Below are positions 38,130 through 48,180 of a stretch of DNA of 64,000 bases, piece by piece. Location: NCBI GenBank assembly GCA_023205875.1, contig CP060757.1, positions 992,001 through 1,056,000 of the forward strand. The letters run 5' to 3'. The DNA comes from Chloropicon primus. Lineage: Eukaryota > Chlorophyta > Chloropicophyceae > Chloropicales > Chloropicaceae. The translations under genes and the position numbers were made by a program. The notes under the pieces were generated by a model. It was not told where the DNA came from. It worked only from the letters and a program-made list of their open reading frames with translations, and made no database searches. Position 1 is the first letter of the stretch; each line of letters opens with the position of its first letter.

Positions 38130-40622
38130 ATGGCGCCCGTTACGACGACGACGTGCGTTACGAAACCCGCCTCGTCGTCGTTTCTCTTCCGCGCTTGCGT
38201 GCCGGTGGTGCTCCTCCTGCTCTTCGCGACGCGGGGCGCGGTTGCGGAGATCAAGGACAAGGACCCCTTCGTGAGAGCGGAGGGAACTTCGTTCGTGCTC
38301 GGCAAGGAGCCTTACTACGCCAACGCGTTCAATGCGTACCAGCTGACGGAGGGCGCGGGGGATTGGGGTCGCGTTGGAAAGCTCGCGGCGAAGGACATCC
38401 TCAAGCAGGCCCGCGAGTCCGGCCTGAACGTACTGCGAACCTTCGGTTTCGCGGGTCGCCTGGAGCGGAACGCCCTGATGACGGGCCCGGGCGAGTACAA
38501 CGAGAAGATGCTGGAGGCCCTGGACTTTGTCCTTGACGAGGCCAGCAAGAACGACATCCGCGTAGTCCTCGTGCTGGAGAACTACTGGGACACCGCGATG
38601 GACCCCTCCAACCCGACGCACGCCAACGGGATCCACAAGTACCTGAACTGGGTCAAGTCCTCCCCGAGGAACGCGACTCTGACGCCCGACGACTTTTTCG
38701 CGGACGCGGACTGCAAGAGGATGTACAAGGACCACGTCAAGTTCCTGCTGAACAGGAAGAACACGGTGAACGGCAGGGTGTACAAGAACGACCCGGCGAT
38801 CCTGTCGTACGACATCATGAACGAGCCGAGGTGCGAGGAGTGCGGCAAGGTTCTGCAGAGTTGGATCGACGAGATGGCCGCCCACGTCAGGGGCATCGAC
38901 GGGAACCACATGATCACCGTCGGCGAGGACGGCTTCTACTCCAGCGAGTTCTCCGACGAGGATCACCTCAGGATGAACCCCGGGGAGTGGGCGAACACCC
39001 AGGGCCAGGACTTTGTCGCGAACCACGCCGGCAAGGACATCTCGTACGCGGCCATCCACATCTGGCCGGACGACTGGAACCACCGCGAGGTGCGCTTCCA
39101 GCACGACTGGATCCTGCAGCACGTGTCCGACGCGGAGAACAAGCTCAAGAAGCCTTTCGTGATCGAGGAGTTCGGCAAGACCCGGGACGCGGGCGAGTCC
39201 TACGACAGGAGGAACAGGTTCCTGGAGACTGCCTTCCTGGACGCCGAGAACAACGTCCTGAAGGGCGGCGCGGTCTCCGGCACGGGCTGGTGGAACTGGT
39301 ACGGCAGGGGGGACGGCAGGGGGGACGGCTACGCCATCTACTCTGGGGACAAGTCCACTTTTGACGTCATCAACAAGTTCTCCAAGAGGCTGAGGAGGGC
39401 GGTCGCCGGCAAGGACAAGAAGGCGGTCGCCTTCACCAGCGAGGAGTTCAACGACTTGTACGGCATGCTGAGCTCGGAGGGGTCCGTCGAGACGATCGGT
39501 GGATCTTCCGGGGAACCTGGATTCTCCGATGGCCAGGCCAAGAAGAGCAAGTTCAACGAGCCTCACGGCCTGGCCCTCACCGCGGACGGCAAGCACCTGT
39601 TCGTGGCCGACAAGGAGAACCACTGCATCCGCCTGGTGAACACGGAGACTGGGAGGACGAGCACCGTCGCCGGAAAGGCGGGCGAGCCCGGCCTGATCAA
39701 CGGCTCGGTGAAGGAGGCCCTGTTCAACCAGCCCGTGGCGGTCGCCGCCCCGGGGTCCGGAAAGTTCCTCCTCGTGGCGGATGCCGGGAACAATGTCGTC
39801 AGGAAAGTGGACCTCGAGACCGGAATCGTTTCCACCTTCCTCGAGAAGGAGACTCCCTTTGGGTGGATAGGGAACCCCCAGGGCATCTCCTGCGACGACG
39901 CCTGCGAGAAGGTGATCCTCGTGGACTCTGGAAACTCCCGCGTCCTTGACATCAGCGGGGGCGAGGTAAAGATCGTTGCTGGCCCGGAGGACAAGGGCTG
40001 GGAGAAGAAGGGCTTCCAAGACGGCCCGGCATCGAACGCCTCGTTCAGCTTCCCCCTGAACAGCGCCATGAGCTCGGACGGCAGGGTGGCCTTCATCGCT
40101 TCGAACGACAACACCGCGATCAGGAAGGTGAGCCTGGTGTCCGGGGAGGTGTCCACCCTGGCGGGCGATGGCAAGGACGGCAAGAGGGACTCGGGGAACA
40201 TCTTCAACGAGCCGGCACGGTTCAGGTGGCCCATGGGAGTTGCCCTCACCCCGGACCGCAAGTACCTCCTGGTCGCTGACCAGTACAACCACAGGATCCG
40301 CGTCGTCGACACGGAGACCGGAGACGTGAGGACCGTGGCCGGATGGGTTCAGGGCTTCCAAGACGGCGCCTTGATCGCCAAGGACACCAAGGACCTGAAG
40401 TCTTTCACTGCGGCCATGTTCAACACCCCAAGAGGCGTCGCCGTGAGGTCCGGGGGCGATTCCTTGGACATCTACGTCGCGGACTCTGCGAACCACGCCA
40501 TCAGGAAGGTTCACGTCAAGCTCGGCGAGAAGATCCAGGAGAGTCCGAAGAACGCCTGCAAGAGGTATCCCAACGGCTGCATCGACGACGGGAAGATTGT
40601 TGTCAGAAGCACCGGTGCGTGA
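38130..40622 (+). CDS. Secreted GH5 beta-mannanase fused to NHL repeats
   Basis: 830 residues from ATG 38130. A signal peptide or anchor spans about 15-37 (ACVPVVLLLLFATRGAVA). Residues 45-430 are a glycoside hydrolase family 5 endo-1,4-beta-mannanase: GLNVLRTFGFAG, acid/base Glu232 in DIMNEPRCEECG, AAIHIWPDDW and nucleophile Glu347 in VIEEFGKT. Residues about 455-815 form roughly six NHL blades (FNEPHGLALTADGKHLFVAD, NHCIRLV, TVAGKAGEPGLINGS). The enzyme should cut mannans in wall or medium; the NHL propeller may bind glycan or protein. Several N-glycosylation sites (NATL, NASF) fit secretion. Confidence 0.9.
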   Translation: MAPVTTTTCVTKPASSSFLFRACVPVVLLLLFATRGAVAEIKDKDPFVRAEGTSFVLGKEPYYANAFNAYQLTEGAGDWGRVGKLAAKDILKQARESGLNVLRTFGFAGRLERNALMTGPGEYNEKMLEALDFVLDEASKNDIRVVLVLENYWDTAMDPSNPTHANGIHKYLNWVKSSPRNATLTPDDFFADADCKRMYKDHVKFLLNRKNTVNGRVYKNDPAILSYDIMNEPRCEECGKVLQSWIDEMAAHVRGIDGNHMITVGEDGFYSSEFSDEDHLRMNPGEWANTQGQDFVANHAGKDISYAAIHIWPDDWNHREVRFQHDWILQHVSDAENKLKKPFVIEEFGKTRDAGESYDRRNRFLETAFLDAENNVLKGGAVSGTGWWNWYGRGDGRGDGYAIYSGDKSTFDVINKFSKRLRRAVAGKDKKAVAFTSEEFNDLYGMLSSEGSVETIGGSSGEPGFSDGQAKKSKFNEPHGLALTADGKHLFVADKENHCIRLVNTETGRTSTVAGKAGEPGLINGSVKEALFNQPVAVAAPGSGKFLLVADAGNNVVRKVDLETGIVSTFLEKETPFGWIGNPQGISCDDACEKVILVDSGNSRVLDISGGEVKIVAGPEDKGWEKKGFQDGPASNASFSFPLNSAMSSDGRVAFIASNDNTAIRKVSLVSGEVSTLAGDGKDGKRDSGNIFNEPARFRWPMGVALTPDRKYLLVADQYNHRIRVVDTETGDVRTVAGWVQGFQDGALIAKDTKDLKSFTAAMFNTPRGVAVRSGGDSLDIYVADSANHAIRKVHVKLGEKIQESPKNACKRYPNGCIDDGKIVVRSTGA

Positions 40623-40744
40623 TGATTCCCAAGAAAACGAACGTTCGCATGTTTTTCCCTTTTCGAGGAGGATAAACGTATATTAAAAAATATGATTTGA
40701 TTTTGTGATTTCCTTATAAAACGACCGATCCCACCATCTCTCTA

Positions 40745-42268
40745 TCACAGCTCCCCTGCGATCGGCTGAGACAACGGGATGTCACTGTACTCGAGGCAGA
40801 ACATCATCTTTATCACGGCGCATTCGGGGGTCATCTGCTTTCCCGACTCCACCCCCATGTTGAGAGCGACGCTGCCGGATCGGTACAACTCGGGGTGCAA
40901 GTTCCCCGCGCTGCACTGGGAGCACAGGTAAACCAGGAGGCCCTTCTTCCTCTGCTGCTTCAGCCACGGCAACCACCCGTGCGCGTTGTTGTCCGGCATG
41001 TTTCCGACCCCAAAGACCTCCAGGACCACGCCGCGGACACCCCTGCCGTACAAGTCCCCGTAGGCCTTCCTCGGGTCGACTCCGGGAACGATGGGGATCC
41101 TGATTACGTTCGTGTTCAGCTTGAACCTCGGCTGGTACACGTCGTGCTGCGCCTTGAGGAGTTGGTGGTGGTTCCACTCGACCTCCACGCCGAGCTCGGC
41201 GAGGTGCGGGTACATGGGAGAGTCGAACGCGCTGTACATCGAGGAGTGGACCTTCCTCGTCCTGTTTCCCCTCATCAGCTTCCCCCCGAAGCACACGGCG
41301 ACCTCCTCGAAGTGCACCGGGTAGCGGGAGAGGGGGTTCTTGATGCTCGCTGCGGTGGCGCAAGTGATCGAGTCGATCAAGTTCTGCCTGGCGTCCGACC
41401 TCGGCATGGCCAGCGGGAGCTGGGACCCGGTCAGCACGATGGGCTTTTTGAAGCCCTTGAGCATGAGGGACAGGGCGGCGGCCGTGAAGGACATGGTGTC
41501 CGTGCCGTGCACGATCAAGAAAGCGTCGTAGTTGTTCCTCTCCTTGTCCAGCAGTTTGGCGAGCTGCACCCACTGCTTGGGGCCCAGCCTGCAGCTGTCC
41601 ATGTTGAACACGATGTTCACGTCCAGGTGCGCAAAGTTAGTGAGCTCGGGCACCGAGGTGAGCAAGTCGGAGAGCACCTCGCCGGGCTGCAGGCTCTCCT
41701 CGGCCGGGTAGTGCCCGCCCGTCCCCTCCTTCATGTGGACGCTTCCGGGGCTGTCCTCCACGTAGCTCTGGTTCGGGTCCATCCCGAGGGTGCCCCCCGT
41801 GTGAAGCAGCAGAACGCGAGGCAGGGGGTTCAGGTACGCCTGCAGCTGGACGTTCTCCCGCTGCGCGGGGACCATGGGGCCCGGGGCCTGCTGCAGCACG
41901 GGAATCTGGGTCTCCGCCCGGCTCAGAACCTCCAAGTCAATCTCCTTGGGGTCCTGCAGGAACTCCACCTCTTGCACCGCCCCGTTCTGCAAGTGCATCG
42001 CGGTCGACGCGTCAAAGGCCACCGCCCTGGGCTCGAACGAGTCCTCGAAGTTCGAGGCCACCCCGTCGCCGATGCCGTTGGCCTTCTTCCCCCCCTTCTT
42101 CCCCTTGGCGCCCACGGCCACCTCCCTCCGCCGGGGAGAGCCCAGAACCCACCTCGACGACGAGGCCGCTCGCACCGGCATGGTGCGAGCGGGGCTCCCG
42201 ACGACGTTTCCTGCCAACGCTTCGTTCGACGACGAGCACGCGCACGACCCCAACCCTCTGCGCATCAT
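40745..42268 (-). CDS. L-asparaginase, bacterial type, plastid-targeted
   Basis: 507 residues from ATG 42268 (a second ATG follows at once). The first 60 residues are Ser/Arg/Ala rich, as in a transit peptide. An extra 100-residue segment (for example FDASTAMHLQNGAVQEVEFL) precedes the enzyme. The catalytic core has LLHTGGTLGMD (first Thr), VHGTDTMSFTA (second Thr-Asp) and LTGSQLPLAMPRSDARQNL, all typical of type I/II threonine-nucleophile asparaginases. It hydrolyses asparagine to aspartate and ammonia. This class differs from the Ntn-type asparaginases of land plants. Start choice within the leader is uncertain. Confidence 0.88.
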   Translation of the reverse strand: MMRRGLGSCACSSSNEALAGNVVGSPARTMPVRAASSSRWVLGSPRRREVAVGAKGKKGGKKANGIGDGVASNFEDSFEPRAVAFDASTAMHLQNGAVQEVEFLQDPKEIDLEVLSRAETQIPVLQQAPGPMVPAQRENVQLQAYLNPLPRVLLLHTGGTLGMDPNQSYVEDSPGSVHMKEGTGGHYPAEESLQPGEVLSDLLTSVPELTNFAHLDVNIVFNMDSCRLGPKQWVQLAKLLDKERNNYDAFLIVHGTDTMSFTAAALSLMLKGFKKPIVLTGSQLPLAMPRSDARQNLIDSITCATAASIKNPLSRYPVHFEEVAVCFGGKLMRGNRTRKVHSSMYSAFDSPMYPHLAELGVEVEWNHHQLLKAQHDVYQPRFKLNTNVIRIPIVPGVDPRKAYGDLYGRGVRGVVLEVFGVGNMPDNNAHGWLPWLKQQRKKGLLVYLCSQCSAGNLHPELYRSGSVALNMGVESGKQMTPECAVIKMMFCLEYSDIPLSQPIAGEL

Positions 42269-42303
42269 CGCCGAAGAATAATCACACAGAAGCAAGCACA
42301 ACG

Positions 42304-42326
42304 AACTGAACTGAACTGAACTGAAC
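42304..42326 (+). repeat. (AACTG)n microsatellite
   Basis: Four exact AACTG units plus AAC. Confidence 0.9.
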
Positions 42327-42337
42327 ACACACAAACG

Positions 42338-42386
42338 AGTTGCTGATGCGAGTTGATGCGAGTTGATGCGAGTTGATGCGAGTTGA
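42338..42386 (+). repeat. (AGTTGATGCG)n tandem repeat
   Basis: Three exact 10-base units at 42351-42380, flanked by one imperfect copy on the left and a half copy on the right. Confidence 0.9.
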
Positions 42387-42786
42387 CTTTTCGCCCCTCT
42401 GCCGTTCCCTTGGTCAAAAAAAAACGCGAAACCGGCCAGGCGAAGACGTCCTCACTGTCCAGTCCTCGTCGACTCGCGTCTCACCGTAACCCCAACCGGA
42501 ACCTCGCACGCAAACGTAGAATTGCGCAGAGGACCTTGGCTCGAAACTCTGCGTCCGTCGAAGTTCCCCTCTTCAAGGTCTGAGTGGTCAGAAAGTCGAG
42601 AAGGTCCGCGTCAGAACTCAAAGATCAGAGATCAGGTGTAATAGATTGTTACACCTCTTGCTGCGGCCTGCGGATCTCGTGGTTTGGATTGAGAGGAGGA
42701 GAGGAGGAGAGATCTGGACCAAGCTTTGTTCGGGAGGCGAGAGAGAGTCGAAGGAAGGGACGGAGGAAGAGGACAAAGGGAGGAGG

Positions 42787-43860
42787 ATGAGGGCGACGAC
42801 GACGACGATGACGACGAGCACGAGGACGGCGAGGAGGGCGCTGGAGAGGATCAGCAGGAGCAGGGCGTTCGCGACGAGGTTGAGGAGCGCGGGGAGGGAG
42901 GCGACCCCGGAGATATCTGGCTCGAATGGTCGGAAGCTGGAGAGACAGGTGAGGGAGGCCCTGAGGGCGCTCCCCGCGGGCGCCCTCGCGGCGGCCCTCG
43001 CCGTCTCGGGCGCCGGGAGCGCGTACGCGGCGGAGCAGGTCTACGCGCCGGACCAGCCTCAGGAGCTGGTCCAGGCCCGAAACTCTTCGGCCCAAGAGCT
43101 GAACTCTTCGGCGTTGGAGCTCCAGGCCCAGAGCGCCCCTTCGCTCGTGGCGCAGGTCGCGGAGGAGTACCAGCTCCCCGAGGGCTCGAACTGGCGCTAC
43201 AGCGAGTTCATCTCCGCCGTGGAGAAGGGCAAGGTCGAGAGAGTCCGGTTCTCCAAGGACGGCCAGGCCCTGCAGCTGACCGCGAGCGATGGCAGGAGGG
43301 CCCTGGTCATCCTGCCGAACGACCCGGAGCTCGTGGACGTCCTCGCCAAGAACGGGGTGGACATCTCCGTGAGCGAGGGCGAGGGCGGCGGCAACTACGT
43401 CGCGGTCCTGGGCAACTTGCTCTTCCCGCTGCTTGCACTCGGAGGACTCTTCTTCCTGTTCAGGAGGGGGGGTCAGAACGGCATGGGGGGCGGACCCATG
43501 GGCGGACCCGGCGGACCCATGGACTTTGGCAGGTCCAAGTCCAAGTTCCAGGAGGTCCCGGAGACCGGAGTCAAGTTCCCAGACGTCGCCGGTGTCGACG
43601 GCGCCAAGCTGGAGCTCCAGGAGGTCGTGGACTTCCTGAAGAACCCGGACAAGTACACCGCGCTCGGCGCCAAGATTCCAAAGGGGTGCCTCCTCGTGGG
43701 ACCCCCCGGGACCGGAAAGACCTTGCTCGCCAAGGCCGTGGCCGGGGAGGCCGGAACCCCCTTCTTCTCCTGCTCCGCCTCCGAGTTCGTGGAGCTCTTC
43801 GTCGGCGTCGGCGCCAGCAGAGTGAGGGACCTCTTCGAGAAGGCCAAGGCCAAGGCCCCT

Positions 43861-43895
<35 letters not shown>

Positions 43896-44982
43896 AAGGC
43901 AGAGGGGCGCGGGCATGGGCGGGGGAAACGACGAGAGGGAGCAGACCATCAACCAGCTCCTGACGGAGATGGACGGCTTCGAGGGAAACACCGGGGTCAT
44001 CGTCCTCGCCGCCACCAACAGGCCCGACGTCCTCGACTCGGCCCTCCTGAGGCCGGGGAGGTTCGACAGGCAGGTCACCGTGGACAGGCCTGACGTCCAG
44101 GGAAGGGTCAAGATCCTCGAGGTGCACTCCAGGGACAAGGTCCTCTCCAAGGACGTGGACCTGGAGAAGGTCGCCAGGAGGACCCCCGGGTTCACCGGCG
44201 CGGACCTGCAGAACCTGATGAACGAGGCGGCCATCATGGCCGCCAGGAGGAGCCTGAAGGAGATCTCCAAGGAGGAGATCGCCGACGCCCTCGAGAGGAT
44301 CATCGCGGGACCAGAGAAGAAGGACGCCGTCATGTCCGACGAGAAGAGGAAGCTCGTGGCGTACCACGAGGCGGGCCACGCCATCGTCGGCGCCCTGATG
44401 CCCGAGTACGACCCAGTGACCAAGATCAGCATTGTGCCCAGGGGTGCGGCGGGAGGCCTCACTTTCTTCGCCCCGAGCGAGGAGAGGCTCGAGAGCGGGC
44501 TCTACTCCAGGAGCTACCTCGAGAACCAGATGTGCGTCGCGTTGGGAGGCAGAATTGCGGAGGAGCTCATCTTTGGAGCCGAGAATGTGACCACGGGAGC
44601 GAGCGGAGATTTCCAGCAGGTGACGAGGACCGCGAAGATGATGGTGACACAGATGGGCTTCAGCGACGAGCTTGGACAGGTGTGCTACGGCGGTGGCGGC
44701 GGCCCGAGCTTCTTGGGCGCGCAGGCGGGTCAAGATGCGGACTACTCTGGGGAAACGGCTGACATTATTGACAAGGAAGTGAAGGATCTCGTGAACAGGG
44801 CCTACAGGAGGGCCAAGGATCTGCTGCAGACGAACATTGATGTCCTTCACGACGTTTCGATGAAGCTGATCGAGAAGGAGAACATGGATGGGGATGAGTT
44901 CGAGAAGATCATCCTTGCCAGCGGGGCGCAGCAGTACACGAAGGATGACGAGCCATCGATCACGGTTCCATACCAGAACTAA
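42787..44982 (+). CDS. Thylakoid FtsH metalloprotease
   Basis: 731 residues from ATG 42787. An Arg/Ser/Thr-rich transit peptide (1-60) precedes a lumen-directing hydrophobic stretch ([20 protein letters not shown]), so the N-terminal part likely sits in the thylakoid lumen. The membrane helix is near 208-224 ([16 protein letters not shown]). AAA domain: Walker A GPPGTGKT 305-312, Walker [12 protein letters not shown]. Zinc site HEAGH 527-531. FtsH hexamers remove damaged D1 in photosystem II repair. In red-lineage algae ftsH is usually plastid-encoded, so a nuclear copy fits a green host. Type A versus B subunit not resolved. Confidence 0.95.
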
Positions 44983-45044
44983 TTTCGGGATTTTAACAAA
45001 AACAAAAAAACTTTTTGATCTAAAACTAGACGGTACAAAATTCT

Positions 45045-45049
45045 TTACA
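45045..45049 (-). terminator. TGTAA poly(A) signal candidate of VASt-DysF gene
   Basis: TTACA on the + strand, 24 nt past the stop at 45073. Confidence 0.45.
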
Positions 45050-45072
45050 AAGACACACCCGAGGACGCCCAC

Positions 45073-48000
45073 TCAAGGCTTCTCCTCCCCCTCCTTCCAC
45101 TCATCGGAATCTCCCTCGGCTCTCTCGAACTCAAAGCTCTCGTGGAACTCGGGCGAGTCGGGCACCTCTGACACGGCCACGGAGCGATCATCCGTGGCCG
45201 GACCAAGGGTCTCCGCGACGGAATCATCCTGGTCGAGGGCCCCAAGACCGAGGTCTGAAAGGGGCATATCAGCAAACGTCAGGTCCATGCTGTCTCTGCT
45301 TTTCACGTCTCCTTCGCTGAGACACAACCGCCTCTCGGCGAAGAGGTGATCACTTGCCAGCGACGAGAGGGAGGATCTGCGCTCCAGCACTGGAAGGTGC
45401 CCTGCCAAAGGCCCTGGCTTCCCGAGGGGACTGGGACTGGCCCTCGTGCACTGGGACTCCTCCTCCGTCTCCTCCTCCTCAGAGTCCCTGCTCTCTCCAT
45501 TCTCCCCAAACTGATTCGAAGCAGCAAGATCAAGCACGTCCAGCGCCGACTTGCTGCTTGACCGCCTGTGATGCGGAATCGCACCTTGTCGCTCTTCGCT
45601 TGGACTCCCAGGCAAATCCAGGGCCTGGATGCTGCTGCGTGAGGATCTGGCGTCGACGGGAGGAAGGTTGGGCAGATCCAACTGAGGGGACGCGAGCTCC
45701 TCCTCTTCGTTCATCCTTCTCTGGTGCCGTATCCACCTCCTCCTCCTTGCCTTCTTTTCCATGGTCTGCATCTTAGATCCGTTCTCGCGCATCAGCTCAG
45801 CAAAATCTTTTCCGTACGACCAGCCGTCTTCGTCGATTCTCTCGTGGTGCTCCTTGCTGTTGTCAATATTCCAGTGCCCCACCCACTTGAAGCCCGTTGG
45901 GAGGCTGGGGGAAACGTCGCTGAAGAGAGCAGAGGTGGCGGACCCATCTCTGTTGCTGAACCTCTTCAGCGTGTTGTCGATTGGTGCTGTCCACTCGTTG
46001 TGGGAGCCGACTCTCTCTTCCTGCTCAAACATCTCGACCAGAACAACGTCCTGGCCTATCTCCAGCCGGTCTGTGGGCTGCTCCGGCGTTGCGATTGGGT
46101 CTGACCTCTCGTCCGCACCGATTGGGCTCGTCGATTCAGCCAGGGACTGAGCCAGGTCTGGCTTCCTCCAGCCGAGAAGCGTCTCAATCTTTGCTTTCAC
46201 AGATTTGCCGTCCCCGATGCTCGAGTTCCTTCTCATGAGAACGTCCTTCATCCGACCCGAGTGGATCCGCGTTCGAATCCACCTTCGTCTCCTGACAAAC
46301 TTCTTCATCGTTTTCTTCGCGTGCTCTGGGTCGCTTGGCGGGTAGTCCTTGAGGCCCGAGAATGCCATGACTCCGTAGTAGAAGCCGTCAGCGTCGACTA
46401 AGCCTGATTTGTGCCCAGAAAGGTCTATCTGCCACTCTGTCTCGAGCCACACCCAGTTTGGGGGCAGTGCTGGAGCAACAAGCTCGAAGATTTGGCTCTG
46501 TGTCCCGACCTTTGGCAACCCAATCCTATCGCTCCATTTTCCACAGTCCGTGGGCAAGAAGTGCCCGGGCCAGAGGCTTCCCCAACCTCGGAAAGGCTGG
46601 TAGCGCTGGTTCTCGAAAACTTCCTCGACAACAAGCCCCGAATCCTCTCCAGTGTCTCTGCCTATGAAACTGGATTGGCCCACCAGCTCAGCTTGCTTCT
46701 TGTCCCTCAAACCCTTCACAGCTTGCGCCTGAGCGGCCGGCGAAAGATGGTTGAACTTTGCGATCTTCGACACGATCATCGCTGCCTCTGCCGCAGCTGG
46801 AACAACTTCGCCTGGAGAGAGGTCCTCCTCATCAGCACTCAGTTCGGTGGTCTCCTTGGTGGCAATCACCTTTTTCACCTCAAGGGACTTGAGTATCGCA
46901 GTCAAAGACCCCTTCAAAGGCGCAGAGACCTTCTTCACGATCGTGCTCTGCGTGACTCTCCTGGACAGTTGGATCAGAGGCCTGAGCAGTCTGAACACCA
47001 GCAGCAGCAGGATTGACATGTTTGTGATGATCCAGTGGCTGGCCAGGACGAAGAACTTGAAGACGAATCCCAGGACGTAGAAACGCACCGCGTTGGCGAA
47101 AAACTCGGAATGCCTCGCAGCCGTTGACCCAGGTTCAACGATCTCGTCGCTGGCGTCGCACTCTTCGTCTGCGGACAGCTGGTGCGGAGCAGTCGCCCCG
47201 CCAACCAAGCCGCCGCGCTCAGCGACGAGGTACAAAATGCAGCCAAAGGCTAGTATTGCGTGGGAGTATTGCATCAAGAACCTGAAAATCTCGTGCGTGA
47301 CCACGGAGTCGAGAGACTTCGGTGCATCCTTTGCGGCCACGTGTCTCTCGAGGTGGGATGGGAGGGCGTCCCTGATCTTGATAATGGTCGCCAACGTCGC
47401 TCGGAGATCTTTCATGTTGTCTTTCACCCCACTCGCGGCGTTCTTCTCGATCAGGCTCTTGAACGAAGCCTTCTTGGTGTACACGATCTCGTAGCTGGCT
47501 TGCAGGCAGCACGAATCCGCGCCGTTGGCCCCCAGGCAGTACTGGATCACCGTGTACATACAGTCTCCCACGGGCAGGGTCGGGACTTTTGCTTTCACTT
47601 CCATGACGTACGCCAACCCGTCCCTGGCAAGGGTCACCGTCTGCGTCTCGTACGTCTTGTGCTTCCCCCTGATGAAGCTGGACTTGAAGCCCGTGATGTA
47701 CGTGCTCTCCCGCTCCAGCGCTCGGCCCTCCTCCTCGTTGCGGTCCTCCCAAGGCTCCGTCTCCACTTCCTCGTACTTCCTGTGTCTGTAGAGCCTTCGC
47801 CACAGGGTGGAACTTTCGTGGTCCCCCGTGAAGTGCTTCCACAAGATCGCGACGTCGCAGTCCACGATCAAGTCGAGGACAACCCCACCCTTCTTGGCCT
47901 GCGGCCACAGGCTCTTGCCGTCCTTCCGTCCGCTCGAGGCGCCACCGCCACCGGGGAAGGGCATCTGCATCTTTCCGCCGCCGCGGTCGGAGTGCTTCGC

Positions 48001-48180
48001 ACCCTGCTCCTCCCCGTCCGCCGACACGTCGAGCCTCCTGCTCACGTGCCCCTTCTTCGCCCCCTGGGTCCTCGCCCCACACTTGGAGGTTCTCGCGTCT
48101 TCTTTCATTGGGCTGTTGTAAGGAGTCGTCAGGCTGTTCGTCACCCGCATGAGCGACATGGTGCTCAGACCCGTCGCCAT
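45073..48180 (-). CDS. VASt-domain membrane protein with two dysferlin/peroxin domains
   Basis: 1035 residues. After a disordered start, a VASt (START-like) domain spans about 95-245 (VVLDLIVDCDVAILWKHF; KVPTLPVGDCMYTVIQYC). Hydrophobic segments near 310-330 and 365-390 can anchor it. Two DysF modules follow: about 520-640 (VFENQRYQPFRGWGSLWPG to RRRRWIRTR) and about 715-820 (EMFEQEERVGSHNEW to RRRRWIRHQ). The last 200 residues are acidic and Ser-rich. VASt proteins carry sterols at membrane contacts, and DysF domains occur in peroxisomal Pex30-type ER proteins and TECPR1. A role at ER-organelle contacts is inferred. No GRAM domain seen. Confidence 0.8.
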   Translation of the reverse strand: MATGLSTMSLMRVTNSLTTPYNSPMKEDARTSKCGARTQGAKKGHVSRRLDVSADGEEQGAKHSDRGGGKMQMPFPGGGGASSGRKDGKSLWPQAKKGGVVLDLIVDCDVAILWKHFTGDHESSTLWRRLYRHRKYEEVETEPWEDRNEEEGRALERESTYITGFKSSFIRGKHKTYETQTVTLARDGLAYVMEVKAKVPTLPVGDCMYTVIQYCLGANGADSCCLQASYEIVYTKKASFKSLIEKNAASGVKDNMKDLRATLATIIKIRDALPSHLERHVAAKDAPKSLDSVVTHEIFRFLMQYSHAILAFGCILYLVAERGGLVGGATAPHQLSADEECDASDEIVEPGSTAARHSEFFANAVRFYVLGFVFKFFVLASHWIITNMSILLLLVFRLLRPLIQLSRRVTQSTIVKKVSAPLKGSLTAILKSLEVKKVIATKETTELSADEEDLSPGEVVPAAAEAAMIVSKIAKFNHLSPAAQAQAVKGLRDKKQAELVGQSSFIGRDTGEDSGLVVEEVFENQRYQPFRGWGSLWPGHFLPTDCGKWSDRIGLPKVGTQSQIFELVAPALPPNWVWLETEWQIDLSGHKSGLVDADGFYYGVMAFSGLKDYPPSDPEHAKKTMKKFVRRRRWIRTRIHSGRMKDVLMRRNSSIGDGKSVKAKIETLLGWRKPDLAQSLAESTSPIGADERSDPIATPEQPTDRLEIGQDVVLVEMFEQEERVGSHNEWTAPIDNTLKRFSNRDGSATSALFSDVSPSLPTGFKWVGHWNIDNSKEHHERIDEDGWSYGKDFAELMRENGSKMQTMEKKARRRRWIRHQRRMNEEEELASPQLDLPNLPPVDARSSRSSIQALDLPGSPSEERQGAIPHHRRSSSKSALDVLDLAASNQFGENGESRDSEEEETEEESQCTRASPSPLGKPGPLAGHLPVLERRSSLSSLASDHLFAERRLCLSEGDVKSRDSMDLTFADMPLSDLGLGALDQDDSVAETLGPATDDRSVAVSEVPDSPEFHESFEFERAEGDSDEWKEGEEKP

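Larger units (their letters stand above)
42269..42786. promoter_or_regulatory. 518-bp divergent region, asparaginase / FtsH
   Basis: Lies between opposing start codons. Two short tandem repeats sit on the asparaginase side, and a purine-rich leader (42691-42786) precedes FtsH. No gene seen. Confidence 0.5.

Noticed and set aside
38076-40514. 812-codon open frame on the minus strand opposite the mannanase-NHL gene
   Set aside because: It mirrors a real gene in a GC-rich genome with strong C/G-ending codon use, which removes antisense stops. The product is low-complexity and has no domain.
42649-45072. 807-codon minus-strand open frame opposite FtsH
   Set aside because: Same codon-bias shadow effect; the plus strand carries an unmistakable FtsH.
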